Origin: Thiohalocapsa sp.
Lineage (GTDB): Bacteria > Pseudomonadota > Gammaproteobacteria > Chromatiales > Chromatiaceae
NCBI RefSeq assembly: GCF_022340605.1
Contig: NZ_JAJDNQ010000074.1
Span: 1-47,914, forward strand
Reading direction: 5' to 3'
DNA length: 47,914 bases
Numbering within the stretch: position 1 is the first letter of the stretch; each line of letters begins with the position of its first letter. Positions 1 to 8,836 of the stretch are shown here, in pieces. Below the pieces are notes generated by a model. The model saw nothing but the letters and a program-made list of their open reading frames with translations. It was not told where the DNA came from and did not search any database. The translations under genes were made by a program, and so were the position numbers.

Positions 1-836
1 CTGTAAAGATTCAGGGATACCAGTGCGATGCGCTACCCAAAAGCGAGCCGGCAGCCGGACAATTTACTACCTACAAAGGAAACTCCCTCGAGCCGACGGT
101 TGATGCATACCCTTGCTATGTGATCCATTTGGACGTGAAAAGCTGCGAGGACTAGCCGCCGAAACCAGGACGGGGATTGGTTTTTGCCCACCCTCACCCT
201 CACCCGCGGCCAGTGATCTATCTACGGCTTCCGCTGTGGCGTCGTTTTACAGCACGCCGCGGGGCCCTTCTCCGAGTGCGCCTACTAACTCGCCAAGGGA
301 TCGCGCATGCACGGCCTGCTCAAGAGCGTCGTGCACACCGACAGGTGCTTCTCGACCAGGCGCGGCCGCCGCGTCATTGTCACCGCCTTGGTTATCCGCG
401 AGTGCTTCGAGCAGCCAGCCCGCGTCTGTACAGTGCTCTGAAGCTTTGACCAACTCGTGGAGCAGTTCTTGGAGCAGGTCTGCCGATATCGGTGAAAAGC
501 TTACATTGACCGCTTTATCGCGACGGGCGAGTTCTTCCTGCATGCAGCCAGTCGGCTACGTTACGCCGTCCGACTGCTCTTGGTCATGAGGAGACGTTGA
601 CTGGCCGGGGTTTGGGCGGCAGCATTGAGCAGTTGGGGCCGTTCGCCGCCTTCGCTGAGAATCTCCGCCGATCTTGGCTGGGGACGACCAGTGTCCGCGA
701 TTTCCTTGCTAGACCCCGAGTTGTCGGCCATCCTGGCCAACATCGGTGTCGCCGTTGATGAAGTTCAAATGACGTTCCACTTGCTCGGCTAGGGAATATG
801 GCTCTGTTCACCTCAACCCGCTTTAGGAGAAGACGC
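1..836. other. Left-edge region with no supportable gene
   Basis: Open frames exist on both strands (for example around 113-589 plus and 247-543 minus), but they overlap each other. Their translations are rich in Arg, Ala, Pro and Ser, as expected from chance frames in GC-rich DNA. I recognise no domain, signal peptide or strong ribosome site. It may be decayed coding sequence or an intergenic region. Confidence 0.5.
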
Positions 837-1340
837 ATGAGATCGGCATCGATGAAGAAGGCGACGCGTCCCGTCATCGCACTAATGACGATGTTCGGCA
901 TGGCTAGTCTGCACGCGGAACCTGTGTGCCTTAGCGCGTTTGATGGAGATGTTCTCTACGAGATCAATGTTGGCGAAAATATTGCGGACACCGACATCGG
1001 ACCGTCAATCACCGGCCGCGTTTCGGGTAATTTGGCCCCCTGTGCGGGGCTTGGCGCATGGCCCTTTGAGGGTAGTTGGTTGCTCTTGGGAGACACCGTT
1101 GCGGTGGCCTTTCGTGCTATGACAGTGGATGCGCTCGGCTGTGGTGCTGTGGACACGATGATGGTGATGGATTCGGCAAGTTATGAAGGTACGTTGGAGC
1201 TGTATAACTCGCGCAGCGACTTTGCCAATACATCGACGGTGCAGAAGATCGACTGCCCCCTGGATATGGAGCTTGGGGGTTCCGGATCAGCCTCCGGAAA
1301 CGGGGACCTTATAGACCTTTTCGGGAACCCTTTCCAGTAG
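837..1340 (+). CDS. Exported hypothetical protein
   Basis: This is a 167-residue protein of unknown function. The ATG at 837 is chosen because AGGAG lies seven bases upstream; an in-frame ATG at 798 lacks such a site. The N-terminus is a typical Sec signal: two Lys and Arg, a hydrophobic run, and a likely cleavage after Leu-His-Ala near residue 26. The mature part is acidic and contains four cysteines (near CLSAF, APCAG, LGCGA and DCPLD), so two disulfides in the periplasm are possible. It is rich in Gly, Asp and Ser and has no membrane segment after the signal. It has no operon partner: the flanks on both sides lack convincing genes. I recognise no family. Real coding status is supported by the start site, the signal peptide and the non-random composition. 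Confidence 0.65.
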   Translation: MRSASMKKATRPVIALMTMFGMASLHAEPVCLSAFDGDVLYEINVGENIADTDIGPSITGRVSGNLAPCAGLGAWPFEGSWLLLGDTVAVAFRAMTVDALGCGAVDTMMVMDSASYEGTLELYNSRSDFANTSTVQKIDCPLDMELGGSGSASGNGDLIDLFGNPFQ

Positions 1341-2593
1341 GCGTGCTTTGGGCGGAGGTGTCTGGTCCCGGCTTTGCCGGGGCTGATCTCTCCGTTATGA
1401 TCCAGTCGGGCGCGGCGAGCGCTCTTACGATGCCAGCCAAGTGGCTGTCGCTGTCGCTGTGGCCGTCCGGGGCGGCCGAGAACGAACACCGCGTGGTTTG
1501 GGCAAGAGGGGCCGGGTCCGTCGCGGGGGCGGGCGCCACCGGCCCGCTGCGCCAAACGCTGCGAGTGGTCCCGGCCACGTCTGCGGGCGGGCGGCATTAC
1601 CTCACGTCTAGTCATCCAAGCTCCGCCAAGGCGGGTTACAGACCTCCGCGAAAGTCGGCCGGGCGTCAATCGCGAGCAAGTGTGTCGGCGCCGGGGCGGT
1701 GCTGCCATTGCGCAAGTCGAGCATCAACGCAACCGAGCGGTGGAAAGAGAGGCCGCGCTATCCCGTGAACGCCTTCGGATACAGGCGGACGCGGGCAGCG
1801 ACACCTACGGCAGGACAAAGCCTGCCTTATGGCGGCATAAACAGATTCAAATCGCCGCGAGCTTCTTGGCTTCTGCAGCCATGATCGGCGTTGCTGCTTG
1901 CTTCTTCATGCCTGCGCGTCGAGTGCTGAGCCGATGTTGTTGCTAAGTCAGTTTAGTTAACGCTACGTCGACGGCATTAGGTCGGGCGCCGGCCGCGGGT
2001 GGCGCCCAGGCGCGCGATCACAATCTGAAGCGGTGCATTGGTCTGGATGCGCAACCGGATGTCCGCGCTACGGCATGACAGTCAGGTTGCGTGTACTTCG
2101 GGCGTCGGCGTGCGCGCCGGTACCGTGCGTTGGTTCGGTGCAAGGCCCAGCCGACTTTCACGAGACGTGTCGTGACGCGCGTGGATGAGGGTGTGCAGCG
2201 CCCACCGACGCGCGCGGCGGCCAAGAGACGCCCCGGCCCCGCTCGCCGTTCCGCTGCGCAGTACGCGCTCCCCTGCTGCCTCTCCTGGTGAAGCCACAGG
2301 GCGCATGTGGTCCACGAAACGCAAAGTTTTCGATGTACGCCACGAGCACACGACTGTAGTATGGCGCGCCATCGCCAGTTCCGCTGGCGGCAGTCGCACA
2401 GTGCGCCGCGCGCGCCAGGCTTACCGGCGCGCTTGCGTAAGGCCCTATGAGCGCCCCAGTGCGCCCCTGAGCCCCAGCCAGCGGTCCGTGCGCCGCATAA
2501 CAGACGTCCGTCCACAGAAGGTGCCACCGGCTCTGTGAGGCGGCGACCCCACGCCCTTCGTGGGCGCGCAGCAAGACTGACGCACTGCCCAAG
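1341..2593. other. Long gene-poor interval
   Basis: About 1.25 kb without a convincing gene. Frames are open on both strands, but their products are Arg/Ala/Pro-rich and unrecognisable. The least unlikely is a plus frame at 1680-1946 (GTG start, 88 residues) with a charged first half and one possible membrane segment near its end; I cannot support it further. No tRNA, CRISPR or insertion-sequence end was seen. Confidence 0.5.
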
Positions 2594-3526
2594 ATGTCCC
2601 GACGAAGCCCCGCGCAGTACTTCATCGTGCCGCGACGCACGCCGGACTGGTCCAGCCTGTCCGAGCGCTTCCAGCGCGACGGGACCTGTGAGCCCAGCGC
2701 CTTCATTCCCGAGATCTTGCCTACGGGCTTTCCAGGTGACCTGCGTGCACGCGTTGATCTCTGGAACAACACCTTCAACTTGGATTTCTTCAGTTGCCGG
2801 GCGCGACTCGCGGAGATTGCGAAGGAGTCTTGGGCGGCGGTAGACGGCGCGACGCTGTTGCCGAGCAACGTTGCGCTACATCAGGAGGCCATCGCAGCGG
2901 TCGATGCACGCAAGCGATTTCTCTTCGTCGACGACGACGACTGGTTCGCGCCGGGCCTTCCCGCCCTGCTGGAACGGGAAATTACCGCTGGCGCCGCGAT
3001 TGTGCGTTGGGCCGCCCCGAGTTTCAATGGCGAATGGACTGTCCGCATCCAGCCCGCAATAGGCGCCCGGCTGCTGGTCAAGCTATACCGCTACGCAAAC
3101 TCCCGTCCCGTGCTAGAGGCGGTCTACCGACGATTGGTCGGATTGTTGCCGCAGGATCCGGCGTGCCCGCTCGTGCCCGCGGACCATGTGCTTTATACGA
3201 ACAATTATGCGGTGACCGAGCGTTATCTCCGTTATTTCAATGATTTTGCTTGTGTCATGGATCACACCGACGCGACCAGACTCGCGATAATCAGCCGCTT
3301 GCGGGTCCAGAGCCGGCCACGGCTCTATCTAAGCGTAACCAATAAGCATCCTTGTTCCGCCGGGGTCATTGCACGCGTCGGCAAACTCGACGGCGGCGAA
3401 GCCCGCCTGCGGCAACGGGTTGCAGACTACGTGCGGCGGGGTCGCGATCGTCCCATCCCAGAGCGGCTGGCCTGGTCCAAGCGCTATGTTGAACAGACTC
3501 TGGATATCTTCGCGTCCATCCTGTAA
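2594..3526 (+). CDS. Putative rhamnosyltransferase-like glycosyltransferase
   Basis: A soluble 310-residue protein. The run of four Asp followed by Trp-Phe near residue 116 (FVDDDDWF) is a DXD-type metal and nucleotide-sugar site. The surrounding pattern, with a reported position on the protein, then the acidic cluster, then a conserved His-Thr-Asp region near residue 223, resembles the putative rhamnosyl transferase family (Pfam Rhamno_transf) and related GT-A enzymes. It probably transfers a sugar to a surface glycan in the cytoplasm. It lies 297 bp upstream of another glycosyltransferase on the same strand, so the two may share a locus rather than a tight operon. The start is uncertain because no good ribosome site precedes the ATG. 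The exact sugar and acceptor cannot be read from the sequence. Confidence 0.6.
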   Translation: MSRRSPAQYFIVPRRTPDWSSLSERFQRDGTCEPSAFIPEILPTGFPGDLRARVDLWNNTFNLDFFSCRARLAEIAKESWAAVDGATLLPSNVALHQEAIAAVDARKRFLFVDDDDWFAPGLPALLEREITAGAAIVRWAAPSFNGEWTVRIQPAIGARLLVKLYRYANSRPVLEAVYRRLVGLLPQDPACPLVPADHVLYTNNYAVTERYLRYFNDFACVMDHTDATRLAIISRLRVQSRPRLYLSVTNKHPCSAGVIARVGKLDGGEARLRQRVADYVRRGRDRPIPERLAWSKRYVEQTLDIFASIL

Positions 3527-3823
3527 TGACAGAACGATAACACGATCAACAGCGATAGGTGATTGTGTTCGTCGTGCCGCCATTGGGACGAGCTGCATTG
3601 CATGGTCTTTGCTCGCGTAGCCGCAATGTCAAAGTCAGCGTCATGCTACCTGCGCTGCCGCGAGCGGGACCGCTTCGTTAGCGGGTTGCATTGAATGGAA
3701 CTTCGGCGTCAGGGCATGGGGCATCGCCCACTGCGCATGTCAAGCCGGATTGCGGAGACCGTGCCCTTCGGGGAGTGTCGCACGCAGGTCTTATTTGGAT
3801 TGCCGTCGTATTGAGGGTGCTGC

Positions 3824-4831
3824 ATGTCGCAGAAGCCTCGATTTGCGGTGGCGATTCCAGCCTACAATCGTGCGGCTGTCATCGCAGAGACGCTCGATGC
3901 CGTTTTCGCGCAGGAATTGCCACCGATCGAGGTTGTGGTGGTTGATGACGGCTCCACGGATGGGCTGAGTGACGCGATTGCGCCCTTTAGGGACAAGATC
4001 ATTTTCGAAAGGATCGAGAACCGAGGTGCTGAAGGGGCGCGTCGGCATGCCATCGAGTTGACATCCGCCCCTTGGCTTGCGCTATGTGACTCGGATGATT
4101 GCTGGCTGCCGAACCACTTGGCGAACTTTGCCCGGGCTGTTCGAACTTTTCCGGACGCGGACTTCCTGATTAGTAATTTTCGCACCTTCGGTGATTCACG
4201 CAGTTCGGTATCAGATCACTTCGCGCGCTGGCCGCGCGAATGGTATACGCGCTATGCGGAGGTGGCTAAGCCGCCATTCCTTCGTCTAGGTGCCGACGCA
4301 CTGGCTGGCTTCATGCATTGCAACCTCTGTTTTCCATCCGCGAGTGCCTTTCGCCGTTCGTTCTACGATGCGATTGGCGGCATCAACCCCGCTCTGAGTC
4401 GGGCGCCAGCCGCTGATGCCAATCTGACCCGGCGTGCGCTCGGACGAGGCGCGGTGACCGTGCTTGACACAACAGTTACGGTGTTGGTACGCAAGGGTGA
4501 GGACAATCTGTCCGCGGATGTGGTGAAGAACCTTGTCGGCAAGAGCGCCATGTTGCGACGGGAGATTGATTTGGGGGAAACGCCCCCGCGATTTGTTGAA
4601 GCGGCGCTGCAGGTAATCGACGAGACAGAAGTAGATCTCCTGTGGACGCTGTTTTACGAACAGCGGGATGATGAAGCGCGCCGGCTAGCCCGTTCTCTGA
4701 ATGGAAAAGCGCTGGATCAGAGAACTTGGCTGCTTTGTTGGTTGCTCAATCAGCCGCGTCCGCTGCGGATGTTGGCGCGAAGATTGAAGACCACGCTGTG
4801 GAAGCCGGGCTCGTGGCTAGGTCAACCCTGA
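3824..4831 (+). CDS. Glycosyltransferase family 2
   Basis: A 335-residue GT-A fold transferase. The N-terminus shows the family pattern AIPAYNRA, then VVVVDDGSTDG near residue 40, then the metal-binding CDSDDCW near residue 88, the GT2 hallmarks. The C-terminal 100 residues are helical and basic, as in enzymes that sit at the inner face of the membrane. GAGGGTG just upstream of the ATG supports this start. It is followed after 94 bp by the sugar aminotransferase gene, so it likely belongs to the same glycan-assembly unit. It should transfer a nucleotide-activated sugar to a lipid-linked or protein acceptor; the specificity is unknown. Confidence 0.85.
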   Translation: MSQKPRFAVAIPAYNRAAVIAETLDAVFAQELPPIEVVVVDDGSTDGLSDAIAPFRDKIIFERIENRGAEGARRHAIELTSAPWLALCDSDDCWLPNHLANFARAVRTFPDADFLISNFRTFGDSRSSVSDHFARWPREWYTRYAEVAKPPFLRLGADALAGFMHCNLCFPSASAFRRSFYDAIGGINPALSRAPAADANLTRRALGRGAVTVLDTTVTVLVRKGEDNLSADVVKNLVGKSAMLRREIDLGETPPRFVEAALQVIDETEVDLLWTLFYEQRDDEARRLARSLNGKALDQRTWLLCWLLNQPRPLRMLARRLKTTLWKPGSWLGQP

Positions 4832-4925
4832 GCAATGACAATCTCTGCGCTATGCAAACGCCGATTCTCGTGGTTGCTCAAATCGGCGCTGTCGCAAGGG
4901 TCGCATAACAGAGGTGGGGACTTCC

Positions 4926-6017
4926 GTGAGTAGACTGTCTTGGTGGGAGCCGAGCTTCGGCGAGAAAGAGGCGACCGCTGTCGCGGAAGTCGTTCGTTCC
5001 GGCTACGTCAATGAAGGGCCGCAAACGGCCCGCTTTACCACTCAGGTGAGTGAGTTCCTCGGCAGCCGCTTCGCAGTGGCGACGAACAGCGGGACGGTGG
5101 CGCTTTTCCTGGCATTGCGCGCATGCGGAGTGGGCCCCGGTGATGAAGTGCTGGTGCCGGATCTGACCTTCGTCGCGACGGCTAACGCGGTCGTTTTGGC
5201 CGGCGCGGAGCCGGTGTGTGTGGACGTCCGCGAGCAGGATCTCAACATCGACCCGGATCTTGTCGAACAGACGGTCGGTCCGGCCACCAAGGCGATCGTG
5301 CCGGTGCATGTCAATGGGCGTCCGGCCGATATGGTTGCGCTGCGGGCGATCGCCGCGCACTACGAACTTGGGCTGATCGAAGATGCCGCGCAGGCCCTTG
5401 GCTCGCGCGATGGCGGTGCGGCGTTGGGGTCGATAGGTGACGCGGCGGCGATTTCGCTGGCGCCGACGAAGATCATCACCTCCGGGCAGGGGGGGCTGGT
5501 GATAACCGACGACGAGGCGGTCTATGAGCGCGTGGTTCGGCTCAAAGACCATGGTAGGTTGAAGCGCTCATGGAACCACCACCCCGAGCACGGCTTCAAC
5601 TTCAAGTACTCTGACGTCTGTGCCGCTATCGCGAGCGAGCAGATGCACCGACTGGACCACCGTCTGCGACGCGCGCAGCAGCAATTTCGGTTCTATGAGC
5701 AGGAACTCGCCGGGTTGCCGGGCATCCGCTTCATCGAAACCGATTTCGATGCCGGCCATGTGCCGCTGTGGGTCGATGCCGTGGTCGACGACGCCCCGGG
5801 GCTGATCGCTCACTTGGCCGAACGGGGCATCGATTGCCGCCCGTTTTGGCCAGCCATTCATACCCAGCCGGGATACCGCAGCGCCGGGCCCTGTTCGGTT
5901 GCTGCACGCATGGCGCAGCACGGCGTATGGTTTCCATCGGGCGCCGGTAAGGACGAGGAGGACCTGGCGCGGGTCTCTTCAGCCGTACGGCAGTTCCTGG
6001 AGCGGCGGGCGCGATGA
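4926..6017 (+). CDS. DegT/DnrJ/EryC1/StrS sugar aminotransferase
   Basis: A PLP-dependent aminotransferase of nucleotide-sugar pathways (363 residues), expected to convert a 3- or 4-keto-sugar nucleotide to an amino sugar. Visible marks are the N-terminal SGYVNEGP segment, the ATNSGTVALFLAL cofactor region, LIEDAAQALGS (Asp contacts the PLP pyridine), and the Schiff-base Lys in SLAPTKIITSGQGG. The GTG at 4926 is chosen because GAGGTG lies at the right distance upstream; an in-frame GTG at 4914 lies inside that ribosome site. The next gene starts inside its stop region (overlap 6014-6017), so the two are translationally coupled. This suggests the aminotransferase and the SDR act on the same sugar. 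The product could be a 3-amino or 4-amino deoxysugar. Confidence 0.88.
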   Translation: MSRLSWWEPSFGEKEATAVAEVVRSGYVNEGPQTARFTTQVSEFLGSRFAVATNSGTVALFLALRACGVGPGDEVLVPDLTFVATANAVVLAGAEPVCVDVREQDLNIDPDLVEQTVGPATKAIVPVHVNGRPADMVALRAIAAHYELGLIEDAAQALGSRDGGAALGSIGDAAAISLAPTKIITSGQGGLVITDDEAVYERVVRLKDHGRLKRSWNHHPEHGFNFKYSDVCAAIASEQMHRLDHRLRRAQQQFRFYEQELAGLPGIRFIETDFDAGHVPLWVDAVVDDAPGLIAHLAERGIDCRPFWPAIHTQPGYRSAGPCSVAARMAQHGVWFPSGAGKDEEDLARVSSAVRQFLERRAR

Positions 6018-6964
6018 TCGACCTCTCCACGTCGAAGGTGCTCATCACCGGCGTCAATGACATGATCGGTCTGCACGTCCTGACCGCGCTGAAGCGGAGA
6101 GGCGCCAAGGTCTTGGGCATCGGCGAGTTGGGCAGCGATCTGGGCTCCTTGCGCTACCTGGACAACCAGATTGAGCACTTTCGCCCCGACGTGGTGTTCT
6201 TCATCCCGTCCGATCGCCACGGTATTGCCGTGCACCGGCGCTATCCAGGCACGGTCTATTACGACAGCATGATCGTTTGCTCCCACCTGCTGGAAGCCGC
6301 GCGCAAGGCTGGAGTGCGTAAGGTCGTCAATGTCATGTCCAACTGTGTCTATCCGTTCAATGCGCCGATCCCGCACCGGGAGGAGGACATCTGGACGGGA
6401 TTGCCTGAGGAGAGTTTGATACCCCACGCCATGGCGCGGCGGTTGTCGCTGGTGCAGGCCGGTGCGTATGCTCAGCAATTCGGCATGCAGACAGCCTCAC
6501 TGGTGTTGGCCAGCGTCTTTGGTCCGCACGACAATTTCGACCCCGCAACTGCGCAGGTCGCGGCTTCGATGATCAACCGCTTTGTCACCGCGGCACGCGA
6601 GGACCGCGAGCAGGTCGTTTGTTGGGGAAGTGGCCGGCCGACCCGCGAACTGATCTACGTGGATGATGCGGTGCATGGCATCTTGGCCGCCGCGATTTAC
6701 TACGAATCCGCGGAGCCACTCAATATCGGCACCGGCGTTGAGGTGTCCATCAGAGAGCTAACGGAGGTGGTCGCGCGGCGAGCGGGATATGCCGGAAAGG
6801 TGACCTGGGATACGTCGAAGCCGGATGGGCGCGCGCGCGTCTGTCTGGACAATGCGCGGATGCGCGCGGAGTTGCCCTCATGGCAAATGCGCAGCCTGGA
6901 CGAGGGCATGGCTCAAACGGTGCGTTGGTTTGTTGACAGCGATCATCGCACCGCAGGACATTGA
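6014..6964 (+). CDS. NAD-dependent epimerase/dehydratase, GDP-fucose-synthase-like, altered active site
   Basis: A 316-residue extended SDR that aligns by eye with GDP-L-fucose synthase: VLITG start, the NVMSNCVYP strand (compare GSSCIYP), and a nucleotide-binding end with GTG, then VDDAVHGI. Two family hallmarks are changed. The YxxxK catalytic pair, expected at the PYAxAK position, reads PHAMAR (Tyr to His, Lys to Arg; codons CAC and CGG near 6425-6440). The Gly-rich loop reads TGVNDMIG, with Asp where the middle Gly is usual. The substrate-side regions are intact. It may be a non-redox sugar-binding partner, an epimerase using other residues, or a decayed enzyme. Coupling to the aminotransferase gene argues that it is expressed. 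The ATG overlaps the preceding stop. Confidence 0.75.
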   Translation: MIDLSTSKVLITGVNDMIGLHVLTALKRRGAKVLGIGELGSDLGSLRYLDNQIEHFRPDVVFFIPSDRHGIAVHRRYPGTVYYDSMIVCSHLLEAARKAGVRKVVNVMSNCVYPFNAPIPHREEDIWTGLPEESLIPHAMARRLSLVQAGAYAQQFGMQTASLVLASVFGPHDNFDPATAQVAASMINRFVTAAREDREQVVCWGSGRPTRELIYVDDAVHGILAAAIYYESAEPLNIGTGVEVSIRELTEVVARRAGYAGKVTWDTSKPDGRARVCLDNARMRAELPSWQMRSLDEGMAQTVRWFVDSDHRTAGH

Positions 6965-7059
6965 GACCCCAGTGCGAGACCGGGCAGAGCCAGCGCTTCT
7001 GGCGGGTCTTGGCTAGCCGTATGCACCAGCAAGTAATGTCGGCAGGGTAGGCGGCCAGC

Positions 7060-8082
7060 ATGAGCGTGGACTCGCGCAAGGCATTTCAGACCGGGCTTGG
7101 CTTGCTGGCCAGCGCCGTGTTCCTGTGGTTGGCTTTTCGTGGTGTTGATCCAGCCGGGCTGCTGGACGTTCTGACCCATGCCGACCTGAGCGCGGTCGTG
7201 TTGGCGGCCCTGTTCGAGATTCTGGCCCTTTGGTTTCGCGCCATGCAATGGGGAATTCTCCTCGGCAACCTCGGCACCATCTCGGTCGGTCCGCTGTTTC
7301 GCGCCACGCTCATCGGTTACATGATCAACTTCGTGATGCCGATCAGAGTGGGTGAAGTTGCGCGCGCGCAAGTATTGGGCAAAGAGACGGGCTTGAGCAG
7401 AATGAGCATATTCGGCACGGTGGTTGCCGAGCGGGTGCTGGATGCCCTGGCGATTCTGCTCATCGCACTGCTGTGGTTCATGCTGGGTGCGCTACCCGGT
7501 GATGGTGCGCAATTGTCCAGCACCGTCACCGCCGCGATGCTGGGACTGGCGTTGCTGGTGGTGATCGTGATGGGGGGCCTTTGGGTGCTGGTGCGGCACA
7601 CGGATCGGCTAATGGCGGTGGTGTCCTCGGTCCTCGGGCTGGCCTCGAAGCGACTTGCAGGCGAGGTGCGCTGGCGCCTGGAGCTATTGGCAGTCGGATT
7701 TGCGCCGTTACGGGACCGCGGCGGCTACCTGCGCCTGGGCTTGCACTCGGTTGTCATTTGGGGTCTCTCCGTGGGTGCGGTCCGGGTGCTTGCTGCCGGG
7801 CTGGGCATGCCGCTGTCTCTGGAGCAGGCGTCTTTCGTGCTGGTTGCGCTGGCGTTGGGCGTCAGCGTGCCGTCGGGTCCCGGATTCGTCGGCACTTTTC
7901 ACTTCGCGGTCGTGCTCGCGCTCGAGGCGTATGGAATCGATTCTTCCGGCGCGCTGGGCTACGCCATCCTCCTGCACGCCGTCAGCACGCTGCCGATCAT
8001 TGCGCTGGGGCCGCTTGCGCTCTGGCAACAGCATCTCAGTGTCGGCGGCGTATTGCAGGAGCCGCCGTCGGACCGTCAATAG
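7060..8082 (+). CDS. Flippase-like integral membrane protein (LPG synthase TM / UPF0104 family)
   Basis: A 340-residue polytopic protein with about eight hydrophobic segments, of the family that includes the membrane part of lysylphosphatidylglycerol synthase, YbhN and archaeal AglD. The family signature is visible near residues 86-105: NFVMPIRVGEVARA, with the conserved Asn, Pro, Arg, Gly-Glu. A second conserved piece near residue 268 reads SVPSGPGFVGTFH. Members often sit beside polyprenol-phosphate glycosyltransferases and are thought to help lipid-linked sugars cross the membrane; that role is inferred. It is followed after 37 bp by such a glycosyltransferase, in line with the idea. Confidence 0.82.
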   Translation: MSVDSRKAFQTGLGLLASAVFLWLAFRGVDPAGLLDVLTHADLSAVVLAALFEILALWFRAMQWGILLGNLGTISVGPLFRATLIGYMINFVMPIRVGEVARAQVLGKETGLSRMSIFGTVVAERVLDALAILLIALLWFMLGALPGDGAQLSSTVTAAMLGLALLVVIVMGGLWVLVRHTDRLMAVVSSVLGLASKRLAGEVRWRLELLAVGFAPLRDRGGYLRLGLHSVVIWGLSVGAVRVLAAGLGMPLSLEQASFVLVALALGVSVPSGPGFVGTFHFAVVLALEAYGIDSSGALGYAILLHAVSTLPIIALGPLALWQQHLSVGGVLQEPPSDRQ

Positions 8083-8119
8083 CAATCTCAGACCCAGCCC
8101 CTTGGCCAAGGTTGTCCAC

Positions 8120-8836
8120 ATGCAGGAACTCTCAGTCGTCATTCCCACCTTCAACGAGCGTGACAACATCCAAACTCTTGTACCCGCGGTGCTGGCGGTG
8201 TTCGCCGACCACGACATCGACGGCGAGATCGTCGTGGTGGATGACAACAGCAACGATGGCACCATCGCGGTTGTGCGCGCCTTGGAACGTGAGCACTCCG
8301 CGGTGCATTTGCTGCTCCGAGAAGGGCCAGCCAGCCTGTCGCGCGCGTGGCTCGAGGGGTTTGAGGCGGCGTCCAAGGCGAACATCGTCTGCATCGACGC
8401 CGACCTTTGCCACGACCCGAAGCTCTTCCCGCTGATGCTGGAAAGGCTGAACTCCTGCGATGTCGTGATCGGCTCGCGCTACCTCGCGGACGCCACCAGT
8501 GGAGAGGGCAAGTCGATCGCTGCAAAGCTGGCGAGCAAGCTGGGGCAATACGCCAATCGCATCTTCCTCGGCATGAGTGAGACGGACAGTTCGCACAGCT
8601 TCCGCATGTTCAGGAAGTCGGTTTTCGACGCGATCAAAGGGCAGATGCGCAGCGAAGGCAATGTGTTTCTGATCGAGTTCCTGCTCCGCGCCAAGCGCAA
8701 TGGTGCCGGCGTCTCCGAGGTGCCCATCGTTTACGGCGAGCGCACCTACGGCGAGACCAAGCTGCGGGTTGGCAAAGAGTCGCTTCGGTATCTGCGCTTC
8801 CTGTTCAAGTCGGTTCTAATGGGCCAGCGGGCATGA
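8120..8836 (+). CDS. Polyprenol monophosphate glycosyltransferase (GT2, DPM1-like)
   Basis: A 238-residue GT2 enzyme of the dolichol-phosphate-mannose-synthase type, which moves a sugar from a nucleotide to a polyprenyl phosphate on the cytoplasmic side. The markers are VIPTFNERDNI at the start, VVDDNSNDGT near residue 40, the DADLCHDP metal site near residue 93, and the terminal YGERTYGETKL block typical of this family. A longer open frame extends upstream but overlaps the flippase gene in another frame; the ATG at 8120 matches the family start. It has no C-terminal membrane helices, so it is the soluble bacterial form. Its stop overlaps the start of the GT39 gene (ATGA), so the two are coupled. 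This is the expected pair, because GT39 enzymes use polyprenyl-phosphate sugars. Confidence 0.88.
   Translation: MQELSVVIPTFNERDNIQTLVPAVLAVFADHDIDGEIVVVDDNSNDGTIAVVRALEREHSAVHLLLREGPASLSRAWLEGFEAASKANIVCIDADLCHDPKLFPLMLERLNSCDVVIGSRYLADATSGEGKSIAAKLASKLGQYANRIFLGMSETDSSHSFRMFRKSVFDAIKGQMRSEGNVFLIEFLLRAKRNGAGVSEVPIVYGERTYGETKLRVGKESLRYLRFLFKSVLMGQRA

Noticed and set aside
2158-2868. 236-residue minus frame
   Set aside because: Mostly antisense to the glycosyltransferase start; Arg/Ala-rich with no family marks.
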